Positions 26,518 to 35,066 are shown, counted from the stretch's first letter. The stretch is DNA of 64,000 bases from Phytoactinopolyspora mesophila (GCF_010122465.1 NZ_WLZY01000010.1:62001-126000); one strand, 5' to 3'. Program-made: numbers and translations. The notes: generated by a model from the sequence alone, not told the origin.

Positions 26518-26913
26518 GTGCAGCACAACCCACCCGCCTACACCTTCACCAGCACCGCCACCCGAGACGGCGTGTTCTGGATGGTCCAGTGTGACCAATA
26601 CCCGTCCGTGCGCTCCAAGGTTCGGCTGCTGGCGCAGGGCGTACGTCATCAGCGATACGCCATCGCCGCACTCCTCGGCGTGCCGGAGGCTCGTATCAGC
26701 GTCGATGTCCGGCCGATCCTGCCGGCTTGCGCCGAGAAACACATGGCCCGGGCTCGTGAACTCCGGGCCGACGCGGCGCGGGCCAATCGAGCCGCGGCGG
26801 AGGAGTCCCGCGCCGCCGCGCGGGCACTGGCCGAGGCACAGCTGTCGCTTCGCGACATCGGCACCGTCCTCGGCATTTCGTTCCAGCGCGCGCACCAGCT
26901 CATCAACTCATGA
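26518..26913 (+). CDS. HicB-like protein with C-terminal HTH
   Basis: 131 residues; GTG 26518 behind CAGGGAGGCAGGG. Residues 8-60 resemble the HicB partial RNase-H fold (YTFTSTATRDGVFWMVQC followed by a helix). A charged Ala/Arg helix follows (AEKHMARARELRADAARAN, about 76-105), and the end AEAQLSLRDIGTVLGISFQRAHQLINS is a clear helix-turn-helix. No HicA-type toxin is next to it, so this may be an orphan antitoxin-like DNA-binding protein. Related orphans are common in actinomycetes, often near mobile DNA. Confidence 0.65.
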   Translation: MQHNPPAYTFTSTATRDGVFWMVQCDQYPSVRSKVRLLAQGVRHQRYAIAALLGVPEARISVDVRPILPACAEKHMARARELRADAARANRAAAEESRAAARALAEAQLSLRDIGTVLGISFQRAHQLINS

Positions 26914-26974
26914 AGGAGCCGCAGTGGAGACTGCATCCGTGAAACCCATCGGCGTCCGGCCGGGCGCCGCTCCG

Positions 26975-27247
26975 TCAGCCGTCGTTGCCGCACCCCAAGC
27001 CCTGGCCGGGCGCCACGAAGGTTCCTTTGCCGTGCACGGTCAGAATCAGGCCGCGCTCTCGCAATTCCACCATCGCTCGCCGCACGGTCAGGTACGCGAC
27101 GCCGTACTCGTCGGCAAGGACCCGTTCCGATGCCAGCCGGGAGCCAGAGTCGAATTCGCCGCCCTTGATTCGCGCAGCGAGATGGTCCGCAATTGCCACG
27201 TAGAGCAGTTCGTGGCGCTCCGGGCCGAACACTGGCACGTCACTCAT
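26975..27247 (-). CDS. Stand-alone GntR-type winged-helix regulator
   Basis: 90 residues: only the GntR DNA-binding domain, with IADHLAARIKGGEF, LASERVLADEYGVAYLTVRRAMVEL and LILTVHGKGTFVAP. The usual FCD, UTRA or aminotransferase effector domain is missing. Such mini-GntR proteins are frequent in integrative elements of actinomycetes. It faces the HicB-like gene at a 61-bp convergent gap. Its targets are unknown. Confidence 0.85.
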   Translation of the reverse strand: MSDVPVFGPERHELLYVAIADHLAARIKGGEFDSGSRLASERVLADEYGVAYLTVRRAMVELRERGLILTVHGKGTFVAPGQGLGCGNDG

Positions 27248-27504
27248 GTGCTCACTCTAGAGTCTGGCCGTTAAGAGACGTCATAGGAGCTATGCGGACT
27301 TATGCAAAGCTTATACTTGGATCATGGTCGTCACCCGACGGCAGGGGCACTTGCGTCAACACTCAGCGGGCGGCACAGGGGTGAACTTTACGGGCACGAA
27401 GCGATGGTGGGAGGGGCCACTGCTAGCCACGGCGTTTTCCGGCTCTCCGCAACTCCGGTTCATCAGCATCACCGCCCTGAGGCGCGGGTAGGGAGCACAC
27501 ATAC

Positions 27505-27849
27505 ATGCAGAATCTCTGTTACGGCTGCCTGGGCGAACACACAAGATGGCGCGGGCCGAAATACGGGTGGCTGTGCCTGCGGTGTTTCTCCGAAACCACC
27601 CAGCCGGCCGTTCAGGTGGCGAATGCAGGCGACGATGCGGGTGAGAAGCCGCCCGGTCCTCGAAACTTGCCAGTCGTCACCTGCACGGAGAAAGACAAAA
27701 CCTGGACCCTGCACATCCTCGACCCAGAATCCGAGGAGGTCACCGAACGTCACAGCCTCGGCACCGACCTCGATCCGGAGCAAGCGGTTGACGAAGCCAA
27801 GTGGCTGCTCAGCAAGAAGAACTGGTCCGGCGCGCCGTACACGTCCTGA
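27505..27849 (+). CDS. Small protein with N-terminal two-CxxC zinc-ribbon pattern
   Basis: 114 residues; ATG 27505 behind AGGGAG. NLCYGCLGEH and WLCLRCFSE place two CxxC pairs 18-21 residues apart, a likely zinc ribbon. The rest is hydrophilic and ends with a conserved-looking EQAVDEAKWLLSKKNW helix. I do not recognise a family. It lies in the accessory stretch, single gene. Confidence 0.6.
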   Translation: MQNLCYGCLGEHTRWRGPKYGWLCLRCFSETTQPAVQVANAGDDAGEKPPGPRNLPVVTCTEKDKTWTLHILDPESEEVTERHSLGTDLDPEQAVDEAKWLLSKKNWSGAPYTS

Positions 27850-27871
27850 CCCGGGCGGCAATCCGTGCCGT

Positions 27872-28756
27872 TCAGTCCACCAGCACCGTTCTGGCGCTAC
27901 GCACCGTGAAGCCCTCCGATGCTTCGTAGACGAGCGGCTCGATATCGGTGATCGGCGGGATCCCCTCCACGGTCAGGGTGATGGTCCAGGTCGCAGTGAG
28001 TTCCACCCGCCCTTCCCCCGCGACGGTGAAGACGGCGCGCACCGGGTAGTGGTCGGGAGTGGCCACCGGATCGGTGCCGTCGTAGCCCCGCCCGGGGCCG
28101 CTGCCGGCCTCGCCATTGCTCCACTGCCAGCCAAAACTTGGCACCGCGTCCACCGTCCCGGGCAGTGGATTCTCGATGTCGAACCCCACCGCACCCGGAT
28201 CAGGGGTGGCTGCCAGCACCGGAAGATTCACCACCGCGTTCACCGCCGGGGCGACATCGATCTCCGGGCGGGCGATATTCTCGTAATGCTCCTCGATGAT
28301 CGTCGTAATCTCCGCCTCGAAGTCCGCCAGCGGAATCGGATCGCCCACCGTACTCACCCGGCAGATCCGTTCCCGGCCGGGCCACGGCTCCCACGTGTCC
28401 TCAACACTCTGCCGCCTGAACACCAAGGTGTCATACCCCATCGAATCGCCGGCCTCGCACAACGCATCGACGCACAAGACGTCGTCCTCCGGCCGATCCG
28501 GATGGTTCCTCCCGCACGTCACCACATAGCGAACCGTCCACACCACGCCTCCATGCACCTCGGTCGCCTCATTGCTCGAAGCCTCCGGGTAGAACGTGCG
28601 TGTCGCGCTGTCGTACCTGTATCCCACACCCCCACCATCAGGACAGGGCAGGGGGCGCCCGAAAGAATCGGTCCCACAATCCACCGCCCGGCTGGCCGGT
28701 GCAGCTGCAAATATAAACGCTATAACTAATAGCACACCCCAGAGATGCTTATTCAA
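27872..28756 (-). CDS. Secreted protein of unknown function
   Basis: 294 residues with a signal peptide (LWGVLLVIAFIFAAAPASRA), mature start VDCGTDSFGRPLPCPDGG. The body is beta-rich with alternating conserved Cys pairs and repeated YR/EVHGGVVWTVRYVVTCG-type strands; the C-terminal part, W-x-WSNGEAG followed by RAVFTVAGEGRVELTATW, looks like an Ig/PKD-like strand set. The start overlaps the stop of the lipoprotein gene by 4 bp, so the two are an operon. Function unknown; such secreted-plus-lipoprotein pairs are widespread in actinobacteria. Confidence 0.7.
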   Translation of the reverse strand: MNKHLWGVLLVIAFIFAAAPASRAVDCGTDSFGRPLPCPDGGGVGYRYDSATRTFYPEASSNEATEVHGGVVWTVRYVVTCGRNHPDRPEDDVLCVDALCEAGDSMGYDTLVFRRQSVEDTWEPWPGRERICRVSTVGDPIPLADFEAEITTIIEEHYENIARPEIDVAPAVNAVVNLPVLAATPDPGAVGFDIENPLPGTVDAVPSFGWQWSNGEAGSGPGRGYDGTDPVATPDHYPVRAVFTVAGEGRVELTATWTITLTVEGIPPITDIEPLVYEASEGFTVRSARTVLVD

Positions 28757-29340
28757 GGAAGCACCTCGTCCTTAATTAGCACCCAACCATTCGGCGCATC
28801 ATCCACAGCGTGGTAGATTACCTGCAGTTCTTGGGTACTCTCAAAGCGCTGAACGGAAACGCCATCCTCGTTGAGCAACCTCGCGTCGGCAGAAGAGGTT
28901 GTGGCAACAAAAATCACGACATTGCCATTTACGGTCAAGAGCTCGACGCCATCCAGCGTTCCTAAGTCACCTTCGTACGTTAGAGCATCCTTATGCACGC
29001 GTTCAGCCAATTCATAAACCGCTGCACAGGACATACATGTCTCGCTGAAATAGTCTCGACTTCTCACCAGCGCCTCTTCTGAGGTCCAGCTTTCGTTGAC
29101 GAGATCGATGTATTCCTCGAAAAACTCGGTGATCTCGGCTTCCAGCGCTTCCGTGGGATCAACAGTCGGCTCGGCGGTTGTCTCGGGCGTGGGAGTCGGC
29201 TCGGGGGTGGCCGTGTCCTGGGGTGTTGACGTCGGGGTCGGAGCGGCGGCGGAATCGTCGCCCCCTGCACACCCCGAAAGCAACAGGGCGGCCAGCGCGG
29301 CAGCGACGAATACCGGCATACCCGACCCGGACCGGACCAT
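28753..29340 (-). CDS. DUF6318-like lipoprotein
   Basis: 195 residues from ATG 29340 (ATG 29400 gives a longer n-region). Lipobox LLLSGCAGG, then a Thr/Pro/Glu-rich linker of about 35 residues, then a compact domain beginning EAEITEFFEEYIDLVNESW with SETCMSCAAVYE (a CxxC) and ending in NGWVLIKDEVLP. The domain matches the pattern of DUF6318 lipoproteins. It is the first gene of the pair with the secreted protein. Anchored outside the membrane; role unknown. Confidence 0.7.
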   Translation of the reverse strand: MVRSGSGMPVFVAAALAALLLSGCAGGDDSAAAPTPTSTPQDTATPEPTPTPETTAEPTVDPTEALEAEITEFFEEYIDLVNESWTSEEALVRSRDYFSETCMSCAAVYELAERVHKDALTYEGDLGTLDGVELLTVNGNVVIFVATTSSADARLLNEDGVSVQRFESTQELQVIYHAVDDAPNGWVLIKDEVLP

Positions 29341-30279
29341 TCGACCGCGCTGCACCCTGCGGTTGCCCGGTTCAGCCGCGGCGCCTTCTTGATCATGCAT
29401 GCACGGAGAGTAAACGCTGCGGCATGCGGACGCCATCGGCTTGTCCACAGGCGTCACAAAATGGATATCGGGCTGTCGCCGGCCGGGTGATTCGCCCCGT
29501 ATTGCCACAGGGCGCATTCGCCCACGAGGAGGCTGAGCGCGCTCGGCAACGCTTTAGTGCCCGCCGCCCATGGCCCCACCTATCGACAAATGGCGCGGCC
29601 CGGCACAAGGTGCGCCTTGCGTCAATGACTCGACGCGGCGAGACCGGCCCCGCCCCCACAACGCCTTCAGGACCGCGGCGCTTACTCACCCGATCACCTG
29701 CTCACGCCATCCGCTTCACCTGTAGCAATGCGAATCCGGTAGCCGCACCCACTCGCCGTACAAGCAACCGGCCCCGGCGCGCGCCCTGGCCATGGATGCC
29801 GCCACCAGCAACACCAAGGCGGAAAGGGCTTGCATGCTATTTGACCACCGCAGATTTATGTACTCCTTGAGCCCGTCCCTATTCGATGTTTTCTCGATCG
29901 CCCCGACCCAGCCATGAAGATCCTGCGGCGATTCACCGGGTATTCAAAATTCTTTTCGGTCGAAGGGGTTGCTTCCAACGTTTCAAGCCGTTATGTTCAT
30001 CTCTACTCAGAGATGGGATGCCCGTCACGAAGCAAGGGGAGGAGGGCTCGCAGTCCGCTGCTGCCCTCAACATGCCTGGTCAGGTCGTTATCTGAGGCGC
30101 CGTCCAGGGCACGGAGATCGGCAGTGGCTTGGCCACACTGGCAAGAAAATAATTCTCACCAGGTCTGTCTGCCGCATCGCGCAATAGCGGCTTTCACAAC
30201 GAAACAACGCTCCCAACCACGGAGACCGTCAGCGGCCCCGGTTGACTCATGACCTGAGATATACCCGGAGGTGAGTACC
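29341..30279. other. Gene-poor stretch upstream of the RiPP cluster
   Basis: About 940 bp. GC content falls between 29820 and 30200, and open frames there (such as one at 29914) have a composition unlike the neighbouring genes and no SD. I see no promoter I can defend, though transcription of the RiPP operon must start here; the leader ends with CCGGAGGTGAG, the SD for the first gene. Confidence 0.5.
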
Positions 30280-31323
30280 GTGCGAATATCAGCGACAAGG
30301 CCCGAAGAGTCCGAAACTGACGACGCGAGGGAAGGTACGCATTCCCCCACGTCATCCGTTCCGGCACCGGCCCGTCGCTCGGTCGCGGAGTTCACCGGCG
30401 TCAGCAAGAAGTTCGGGTCCGTCCAAGCACTCCACGAGGTAGACCTGCGGGTGCGGTCCGGACTCGTCTACGGCGTTCTGGGTCCCAATGGTGCCGGTAA
30501 GACCACTCTGTTGCGCGTCGTACTCGGCCTGGTCCGCCCCGACGCCGGCTCGGTCACGGTGCTCGGCCACCGTCCCGGGCAGCCGGGCGCGTTGGCTCAT
30601 ATCGGCGCGCTCATCGAGTCGCCCGCCTTCGTCCCTCATCTGTCCGGCCGAGCCAACCTCCGGGTGCTCGCCCGCGCCCGCGGTCTGCCCGACGACGAGG
30701 TAGCCCGCGTGCTGCGGGTCATGGATCTGCAGGATCGGGCCGACGAACGTTTCCACGGCTACTCGCTTGGTATGGGGCAGCGACTAGGTGTAGCCGCCGC
30801 ACTCCTCGGCAATCCGCCGCTGCTGATCCTCGACGAACCCACGAACGGCCTCGACCCCCAAGGCGTCGCCTCGATGCGGGAATTCATCCGCCGGCTCGGC
30901 GAAGACGGCACCACGGTGTTGCTCTCCTCCCACCTGCTCAGCGAGGTGCAGCAGATCTGCGACCGCGTGGTCGTCATCAATCGCGGGCGAGTGATCGCGG
31001 ACGACACAGTCACCGCACTGCGCGACCACTCAGGCACCACCGTTCTCAAGGTGTGGGTATCCCCCGTTGAACAGGCCGGCCAGGTCCTTGATCAACACGC
31101 GAGCGAGGCGGGGGTGACGCTGGTCGAAGACAGCGATGATCCGTACTGGCGGCTGGAGACCACACCCGAGACCGTCCCTGAACTGGTCAACGCACTGGTC
31201 AAGGCTGGGATCGCGGTCTACGAAGTCCGCCGTGAACGCCCCAGCCTCGAAGACGTCTTCTTCGGCCTGACGCGTGACGAGACCACCGACGCAAGCGTGC
31301 CGCCGGAAGGAGTCCAGCCGTGA
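30280..31323 (+). CDS. RiPP cluster ABC exporter, ATP-binding subunit
   Basis: 347 residues if started at GTG 30280, which has GGAGGTGA six bases upstream; GTG 30271 lies inside that SD. After a 35-residue acidic lead the NBD shows LGPNGAGKTTLLRVVLGL (Walker A), SLGMGQRLGVAAALLG (signature), LLILDEPTNGLDPQG (Walker B/D-loop) and LSSHLLSEV (H-loop), in the drug-export/DrrA style, with a C-terminal extra domain. The stop overlaps the permease start as GTGA. It would export the mature peptide and/or give self-immunity. Confidence 0.9.
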   Translation: MRISATRPEESETDDAREGTHSPTSSVPAPARRSVAEFTGVSKKFGSVQALHEVDLRVRSGLVYGVLGPNGAGKTTLLRVVLGLVRPDAGSVTVLGHRPGQPGALAHIGALIESPAFVPHLSGRANLRVLARARGLPDDEVARVLRVMDLQDRADERFHGYSLGMGQRLGVAAALLGNPPLLILDEPTNGLDPQGVASMREFIRRLGEDGTTVLLSSHLLSEVQQICDRVVVINRGRVIADDTVTALRDHSGTTVLKVWVSPVEQAGQVLDQHASEAGVTLVEDSDDPYWRLETTPETVPELVNALVKAGIAVYEVRRERPSLEDVFFGLTRDETTDASVPPEGVQP

Positions 31324-32159
31324 TCAACGCGTTCGCTTCCGAGACCACGCTCCTGCGCAACCGTCCGATGCCGCTGGTCGTAGGCGGCGGATGGGTCGCC
31401 ATGGTGCTCGCCTTCGCCTTCGGGGTGCCGTACATCGTCTACTCCACGCTGGACCCCGTCGACGCGCAAGCGGATCGTGCCGACCTGCTCGACGCCCTGG
31501 TGCCAGCATCGCTGGACGCTACGTCGGCCAGCAGTTATCCGCTGTTCGGCGGCGCGCTCATGCTGATCCTGGGCGTGCTGATCACCGGGCCCGAGTATCG
31601 CTGGAACACGTGGACGGCCCGGTTCACCCAGGGCCCGAGCCGCACGCAGGTGATCCTGGCGAAGGTCGCCGCCGGAACCGTCGCGGTGTTCGTCATCGCG
31701 GTGGTTGTAGTTCTGGCGTCGGCGGCCGCATCGATGCTGATCGCCACCATCGAGGGCGAATCGCTGATCTTGCCACCAGCGGGTGACGTCCTGGCCTCGG
31801 TCGGCGCCGCCACGCTGATCTCCACAGCCTGGATGACCGTCGGGGCCGCGCTCGGGGTGATCTTCCGTGGCACCACCGTCGCTCTGGCTGTCGGCCTGTT
31901 GTGGACACTCGGGCTGGAGAACGCCGTCTCCGGGCTGGCCGGGATGTTCAGCATGCTCGAGCCGCTGCGAGCGGTTCTTCTGGGACCGGCCAGCGGATCG
32001 CTGGTGGCCAGCCTCGGCGCCCGCACCCAGGGCGACGGCGGAACCCCGGGCGTCGTCGATTACGTCAGCGCGCCTGTCGCCTGCCTCGTACTGGCTGCCT
32101 ACATCGCGCTCAGCACCACGGTCGCGGTCGCCGTCATCCGGCGCCGCGACGTCACCTGA
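31320..32159 (+). CDS. RiPP cluster ABC exporter, membrane subunit
   Basis: 279 residues, six predicted helices in the ABC-2 arrangement: residues about 20-40 (LVVGGGWVAMVLAFAFGVPYI region), a paired segment around LMLILGVLITGPEYRWNTWT, then TVAVFVIAVVVVLASAAASM, ISTAWMTVGAALGVIF, TVALAVGLLWTLGLEN and the last near LVLAAYIALSTTVAVAVI. EYRWNTWTARFTQGPSRTQVILAK is the cytosolic coupling stretch typical of these permeases. Translationally coupled to the ATPase. 23 bp separate it from the F-protein gene. Confidence 0.88.
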   Translation: MINAFASETTLLRNRPMPLVVGGGWVAMVLAFAFGVPYIVYSTLDPVDAQADRADLLDALVPASLDATSASSYPLFGGALMLILGVLITGPEYRWNTWTARFTQGPSRTQVILAKVAAGTVAVFVIAVVVVLASAAASMLIATIEGESLILPPAGDVLASVGAATLISTAWMTVGAALGVIFRGTTVALAVGLLWTLGLENAVSGLAGMFSMLEPLRAVLLGPASGSLVASLGARTQGDGGTPGVVDYVSAPVACLVLAAYIALSTTVAVAVIRRRDVT

Positions 32160-32182
32160 ACCCCCACCCCCTGGGAGCCCCC

Positions 32183-34291
32183 GTGACTGCTCAGACCACC
32201 GCACCCTCGGTACCAACAACGACGCGCCCCCGGGTGCGTCAGGACGTGGCATTCCTCGAAACGCTCGACGGTGTGTACGTGCGCAGCCCGGACAACGCAT
32301 TCGTCTTGCGCGGCGCCGGCGCCTATCGCTACCTGTCGGCCCTGCTACCGCACCTCGACGGATCCACCACACTCGACGATCTCGTGTCCGGGCTGCCCGA
32401 AGGGCACGGCGCCTCGGTGCGCTCGCTCCTCGGCACGCTCGCGGCCCGCGGGGTGATCGCCGACGGCCCGGATCTGCGGGAGTTGTACGACGCCGAGACC
32501 CGCAGCCGATACGCCAGCCAGCTCGCGTTGCTCGATCATCACGGCGACGACGGCACCGGCTTCGCGCGCGCCGTGAACGCCCGGGTCGCGCTCGTGTGCG
32601 ACGACCACGCGGCGGCTGGCATGCTCGCCGAGGCACTCACGGCCAACGGCGTGGGCAGCGGCGGCGACGGATTCGTCCGCGTCGTCGACACGATCGATGT
32701 GAAGGACTGCTTGGTCGAAGGGCTCGATCTGGTTGTGCTCGTGGCCATCGACCGGCCGCACCCGAGCCTGCTCACCGTCGGCGATACCGCACACTGGCAC
32801 GGCGCGGATTTCGTTTCCGTGGTCCGCGTCGGCGACCAGATCGTGCTCGGCCCCCACGACGACGCCACGACGACGGCCGGCGTCTCGTCCGCCCTGCTCC
32901 GCATGAGCGACAACGGCATCGCCGGCACCGAGGCGATCTGGCAGGCGGCGGGGCTGGGCAGCGAGCACAGTGTGCCCGGGCCCGCGCTGCCCGGTAACGC
33001 CGCCCCGATCGCGCTCAGTGTCGCCGGTTTCGAGATCTTCAAGATCCTCACCAAGGTGATCCCCAGCGACCTCACCGGCTCGGCGGTGATCGTGGATCCG
33101 CACCGGCTGACCGTGTCGACCGAGCCAGTACTCCCTCACCCCGCCGTCACCGGCGCGGACACCCCACGCGTGCTGGCGGGCCAGCCGGTCGGTTTCGAGG
33201 ACGTGGAAGAACTCGACGATCTGGGCGCCGTCGATGTCGAGGAGGCTTACAAGCGGTTCGAGCGGGCCGTTTCCGCCACGGTCGGCATCATGCGCGAATT
33301 CGACGACGATGCCGTGGCGCAGATCCCGGTCAAGGTCGCCCGGTTGGACAGCCCGTCGGCGGCGACCGAGCCTATTGTGACTTTCGGCTCCGCGACCGTC
33401 CTCGAAACCCGGCTGGCCGCGCTGGAAGAAGCCGCGGCCCGCTACGCGCTCGCGATCCAGCGCCGCGTCCAGCTTCTGCCAGCGCCGGTCTCCGGCGCCA
33501 CCAAGGTGCGCACCGAAGCTGTCCAGACGTGGCTCGGCGCGGAACCGGCCCGGCCGGCCTCGGTAGCCGCAGTCGATCTGACCGCGGGCGTCCCGCTGGC
33601 CGTCGAGCGGGCTGCCGTGCTGGCCGGACCGTGGGATGCCGATGCCGCGGTCTTCGAGCCGGCGCTGACCGGGCTGGCCGCTGGGCCATCGCCGGCCCAT
33701 GCGGCCGGACGTGCCTTGGTGGACGCGGTGGCCGGGATAGCTGTCGGCGCCGTCGCCCGCGGTGAGCTCCCACTGCATCCAGTCGGTCCGGACGTGTTCA
33801 GCCAGCTCGAGCCCGAACAGCGCAAACACCTGCGTCTGCTGATCAATGAGATCGAACTCGACGGGACCAAGGTGGACCTGTTCACCGGCCGGAGTGTGCT
33901 CCCGGTGGCGGCGGTGCGTCTTCGCGACGGCCAGGACCACGCCGTCGCCCGGGCATCGACCTCCTGGTTCACGGCGATCCATGACGCCCTGCTCACCATC
34001 GCCGGTGCCCGCCAACTGGCCGAGGCGTCGGCTGATCCCCGGTACGGCCACCGGAGTGAGCCACCGGCCGGGCCCACCAGCCGCCAGCTGACAGGCATCG
34101 ACCTCGGTGCCGCCATGGTCGGCGGCCCGGCGATCGAACTTCCCGAACCCGCTGCCCCCACCGGAATCCTGCTCGCCCTCAACGAGCAGGGCAGGAGGGC
34201 CGCGCTCGTGGATCTCACCCCACCGGATCTGGCCGGCATCACATCGGTCGCCCGGGTCCTGGTGTATCGCCACGGGCCGGCCCACGAGTGA
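32183..34291 (+). CDS. TOMM leader-binding/ocin-ThiF-type partner protein (F protein)
   Basis: 702 residues from GTG 32183, just after GGGAGCCCCC; the longer open frame upstream is antisense-like to the permease gene. Residues 1-90 form a winged-helix, PqqD/RRE-like front (DVAFLETLDGVYVRSPDNAF and a GDGLP-like turn), expected to bind precursor leaders. Residues 120-300 resemble the degenerate E1/ThiF fold (VNARVALVCDDHAAAGMLAEAL, ADFVSVVRVGDQIVLGPHDD). The C-terminal ~350 residues have TOMM-type segments seen in fused F/cyclodehydratase partners. It should present precursors to the YcaO protein. Directly upstream of the three precursor genes. Confidence 0.8.
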   Translation: MTAQTTAPSVPTTTRPRVRQDVAFLETLDGVYVRSPDNAFVLRGAGAYRYLSALLPHLDGSTTLDDLVSGLPEGHGASVRSLLGTLAARGVIADGPDLRELYDAETRSRYASQLALLDHHGDDGTGFARAVNARVALVCDDHAAAGMLAEALTANGVGSGGDGFVRVVDTIDVKDCLVEGLDLVVLVAIDRPHPSLLTVGDTAHWHGADFVSVVRVGDQIVLGPHDDATTTAGVSSALLRMSDNGIAGTEAIWQAAGLGSEHSVPGPALPGNAAPIALSVAGFEIFKILTKVIPSDLTGSAVIVDPHRLTVSTEPVLPHPAVTGADTPRVLAGQPVGFEDVEELDDLGAVDVEEAYKRFERAVSATVGIMREFDDDAVAQIPVKVARLDSPSAATEPIVTFGSATVLETRLAALEEAAARYALAIQRRVQLLPAPVSGATKVRTEAVQTWLGAEPARPASVAAVDLTAGVPLAVERAAVLAGPWDADAAVFEPALTGLAAGPSPAHAAGRALVDAVAGIAVGAVARGELPLHPVGPDVFSQLEPEQRKHLRLLINEIELDGTKVDLFTGRSVLPVAAVRLRDGQDHAVARASTSWFTAIHDALLTIAGARQLAEASADPRYGHRSEPPAGPTSRQLTGIDLGAAMVGGPAIELPEPAAPTGILLALNEQGRRAALVDLTPPDLAGITSVARVLVYRHGPAHE

Positions 34292-34303
34292 AGGGAGATG
34301 TCC

Positions 34304-34501
34304 ATGACGCAGACCGCGACCAGCCTGAGCAGCGAACTCCTGGCGCTGGAGACGGTCACCTTCGAAGTGGAGGAGATCGCCGACGTCGGCCAGGACGCGG
34401 CCGGCTGGTGCAGCTCTAGCACCAGCACATCGAGCTGTTCGTCGTGCAGCACGTCCAGTTGCTGCGGCTGTTCGAGCTGCAGTTGCAGCAGCACGAGCTG
34501 A
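34304..34501 (+). CDS. Thiazolylpeptide-type RiPP precursor 1
   Basis: 65 residues from ATG 34304 (GGGAG 7 bases upstream; ATG 34298 touches the SD). Leader residues about 6-31: SLSSELLALETVTFEVEEI then ADVGQDAAGW. The core after Trp35 is 30 residues with 8 Cys, 17 Ser, 4 Thr and a single Gly, nothing else. Cys occur at core positions 1, 10, 13, 18, 19, 21, 24 and 26. The LETxTFEVEEI leader and Cys/Ser-only core match thiazolylpeptide-type (thiopeptide/LAP) precursors. Expected fate: Cys to thiazole by YcaO/SagB, many Ser/Thr to Dha/Dhb by the LanB pair. Confidence 0.9.
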   Translation: MTQTATSLSSELLALETVTFEVEEIADVGQDAAGWCSSSTSTSSCSSCSTSSCCGCSSCSCSSTS

Positions 34502-34564
34502 CAACGGCACCGCACTACCGCACCGTCCACGCGTAGTTCCCGGCAGTTCGCGGGACTCCCGTGC

Positions 34565-34587
34565 TCCGCCGCCACCCCCGCGGCGGA
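34565..34587 (+). terminator. Hairpin between precursors 1 and 2
   Basis: TCCGCCGC (34565-34572) and GCGGCGGA (34580-34587) pair perfectly across a 7-nt loop, 31 bp before the second precursor. No U-tract follows. It may stabilise or process the precursor mRNA rather than end it. Confidence 0.5.
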
Positions 34588-34617
34588 CCCGCACTCATCG
34601 GGAAGGAGGTGACCACC

Positions 34618-34800
34618 GTGGCTCTCTACGACGAACTACTCGATCTAGAAACAGCGACGTTCGAGGTCGAAGACATCACCGATGTCGGCCAAGACGCAGC
34701 CGGCTGGTGCAGCTCTAGCTGCTCCTGCTCCAGCTGCTCGTCGTGCAGCACATCCAGCTGCTGCTCCACGAGTACCAGCACCGGCTGTGGCGGCGGCTGA
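34618..34800 (+). CDS. Thiazolylpeptide-type RiPP precursor 2
   Basis: 60 residues from GTG 34618 (SD AAGGAGGTGA); the longer open frame upstream runs through the intergenic hairpin. Leader ALYDELLDLETATFEVEDI then TDVGQDAAGW is nearly that of precursor 1. The 30-residue core again has 8 Cys (positions 1, 5, 7, 10, 13, 18, 19, 27), 14 Ser, 4 Thr and 4 Gly, ending GCGGG. Core residues 8-19 are identical to the same positions in the other two precursors. The Gly-rich tail is peculiar to this copy and may become a follower or a Cys-Gly azole end. Confidence 0.9.
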   Translation: MALYDELLDLETATFEVEDITDVGQDAAGWCSSSCSCSSCSSCSTSSCCSTSTSTGCGGG

Positions 34801-34848
34801 TCGCCGGCACCGCAAAGTACTCCGTCGCACGAAACGAAAGGAGGAAAC

Positions 34849-35034
34849 ATGTCGGCCAAGACACTCGGCATGGAGTTACGCGATCTCGAAGCGGTCACGT
34901 TCGAGATCGAGGAGCTCGCGGACCCGTCCATGGACATGGCGGCCAGCTCGTCGTCGTGCTCGTGCTCCAGCTGTTCGTCCTGCAGCACGTCCAGCTGTTG
35001 CAGCTGCAGCACCAGCACATCCAGCTGCGGCTGA
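34849..35034 (+). CDS. Thiazolylpeptide-type RiPP precursor 3
   Basis: 61 residues; ATG 34849 with the best SD of the three (AAAGGAGGAAAC). Leader SAKTLGMELRDLEAVTFEIEEL then ADPSMDMAA; the conserved VGQDAAGW is replaced here, so the leader-core border probably lies after Ala-Ala. Core of 29 residues: 8 Cys at positions 5, 7, 10, 13, 18, 19, 21 and 28, 17 Ser, 3 Thr, one terminal Gly. Where the other two start with Cys this one starts with Ser. It shares the invariant block at core positions 8-19. Same maturation route expected. Confidence 0.9.
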   Translation: MSAKTLGMELRDLEAVTFEIEELADPSMDMAASSSSCSCSSCSSCSTSSCCSCSTSTSSCG

Positions 35035-35066
35035 GGGGTTCCGCGAACCTCTGAGCCGCTGAAGAA

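Noticed and set aside
29914..30252. 112-codon plus-strand frame in the gap before the RiPP operon
   Set aside because: No SD, biased low-complexity tail, and composition unlike neighbouring genes; kept as intergenic.
31218..32636. 472-codon minus-strand frame across the exporter permease
   Set aside because: Arg/Gly/Asp-rich shadow frame spanning two real genes and an intergenic gap.
32345..34594. 749-codon minus-strand frame opposite the F protein
   Set aside because: Same reason; its composition (Gln/Arg/Gly-rich) reflects the reverse complement of the real gene.
34626..35018. Minus-strand Leu/Gln/His-rich frame over precursors 2 and 3
   Set aside because: It results from reading the Ser/Cys codon repeats backwards; the plus strand has SDs, leaders and a common core design.
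34304..35034. Metallothionein-like or bacteriocin class II reading of the Cys-rich peptides
   Set aside because: The cores contain only Cys/Ser/Thr/Gly, the leaders follow the LETxTFEVE pattern, and the genes sit inside an azole-forming gene set.
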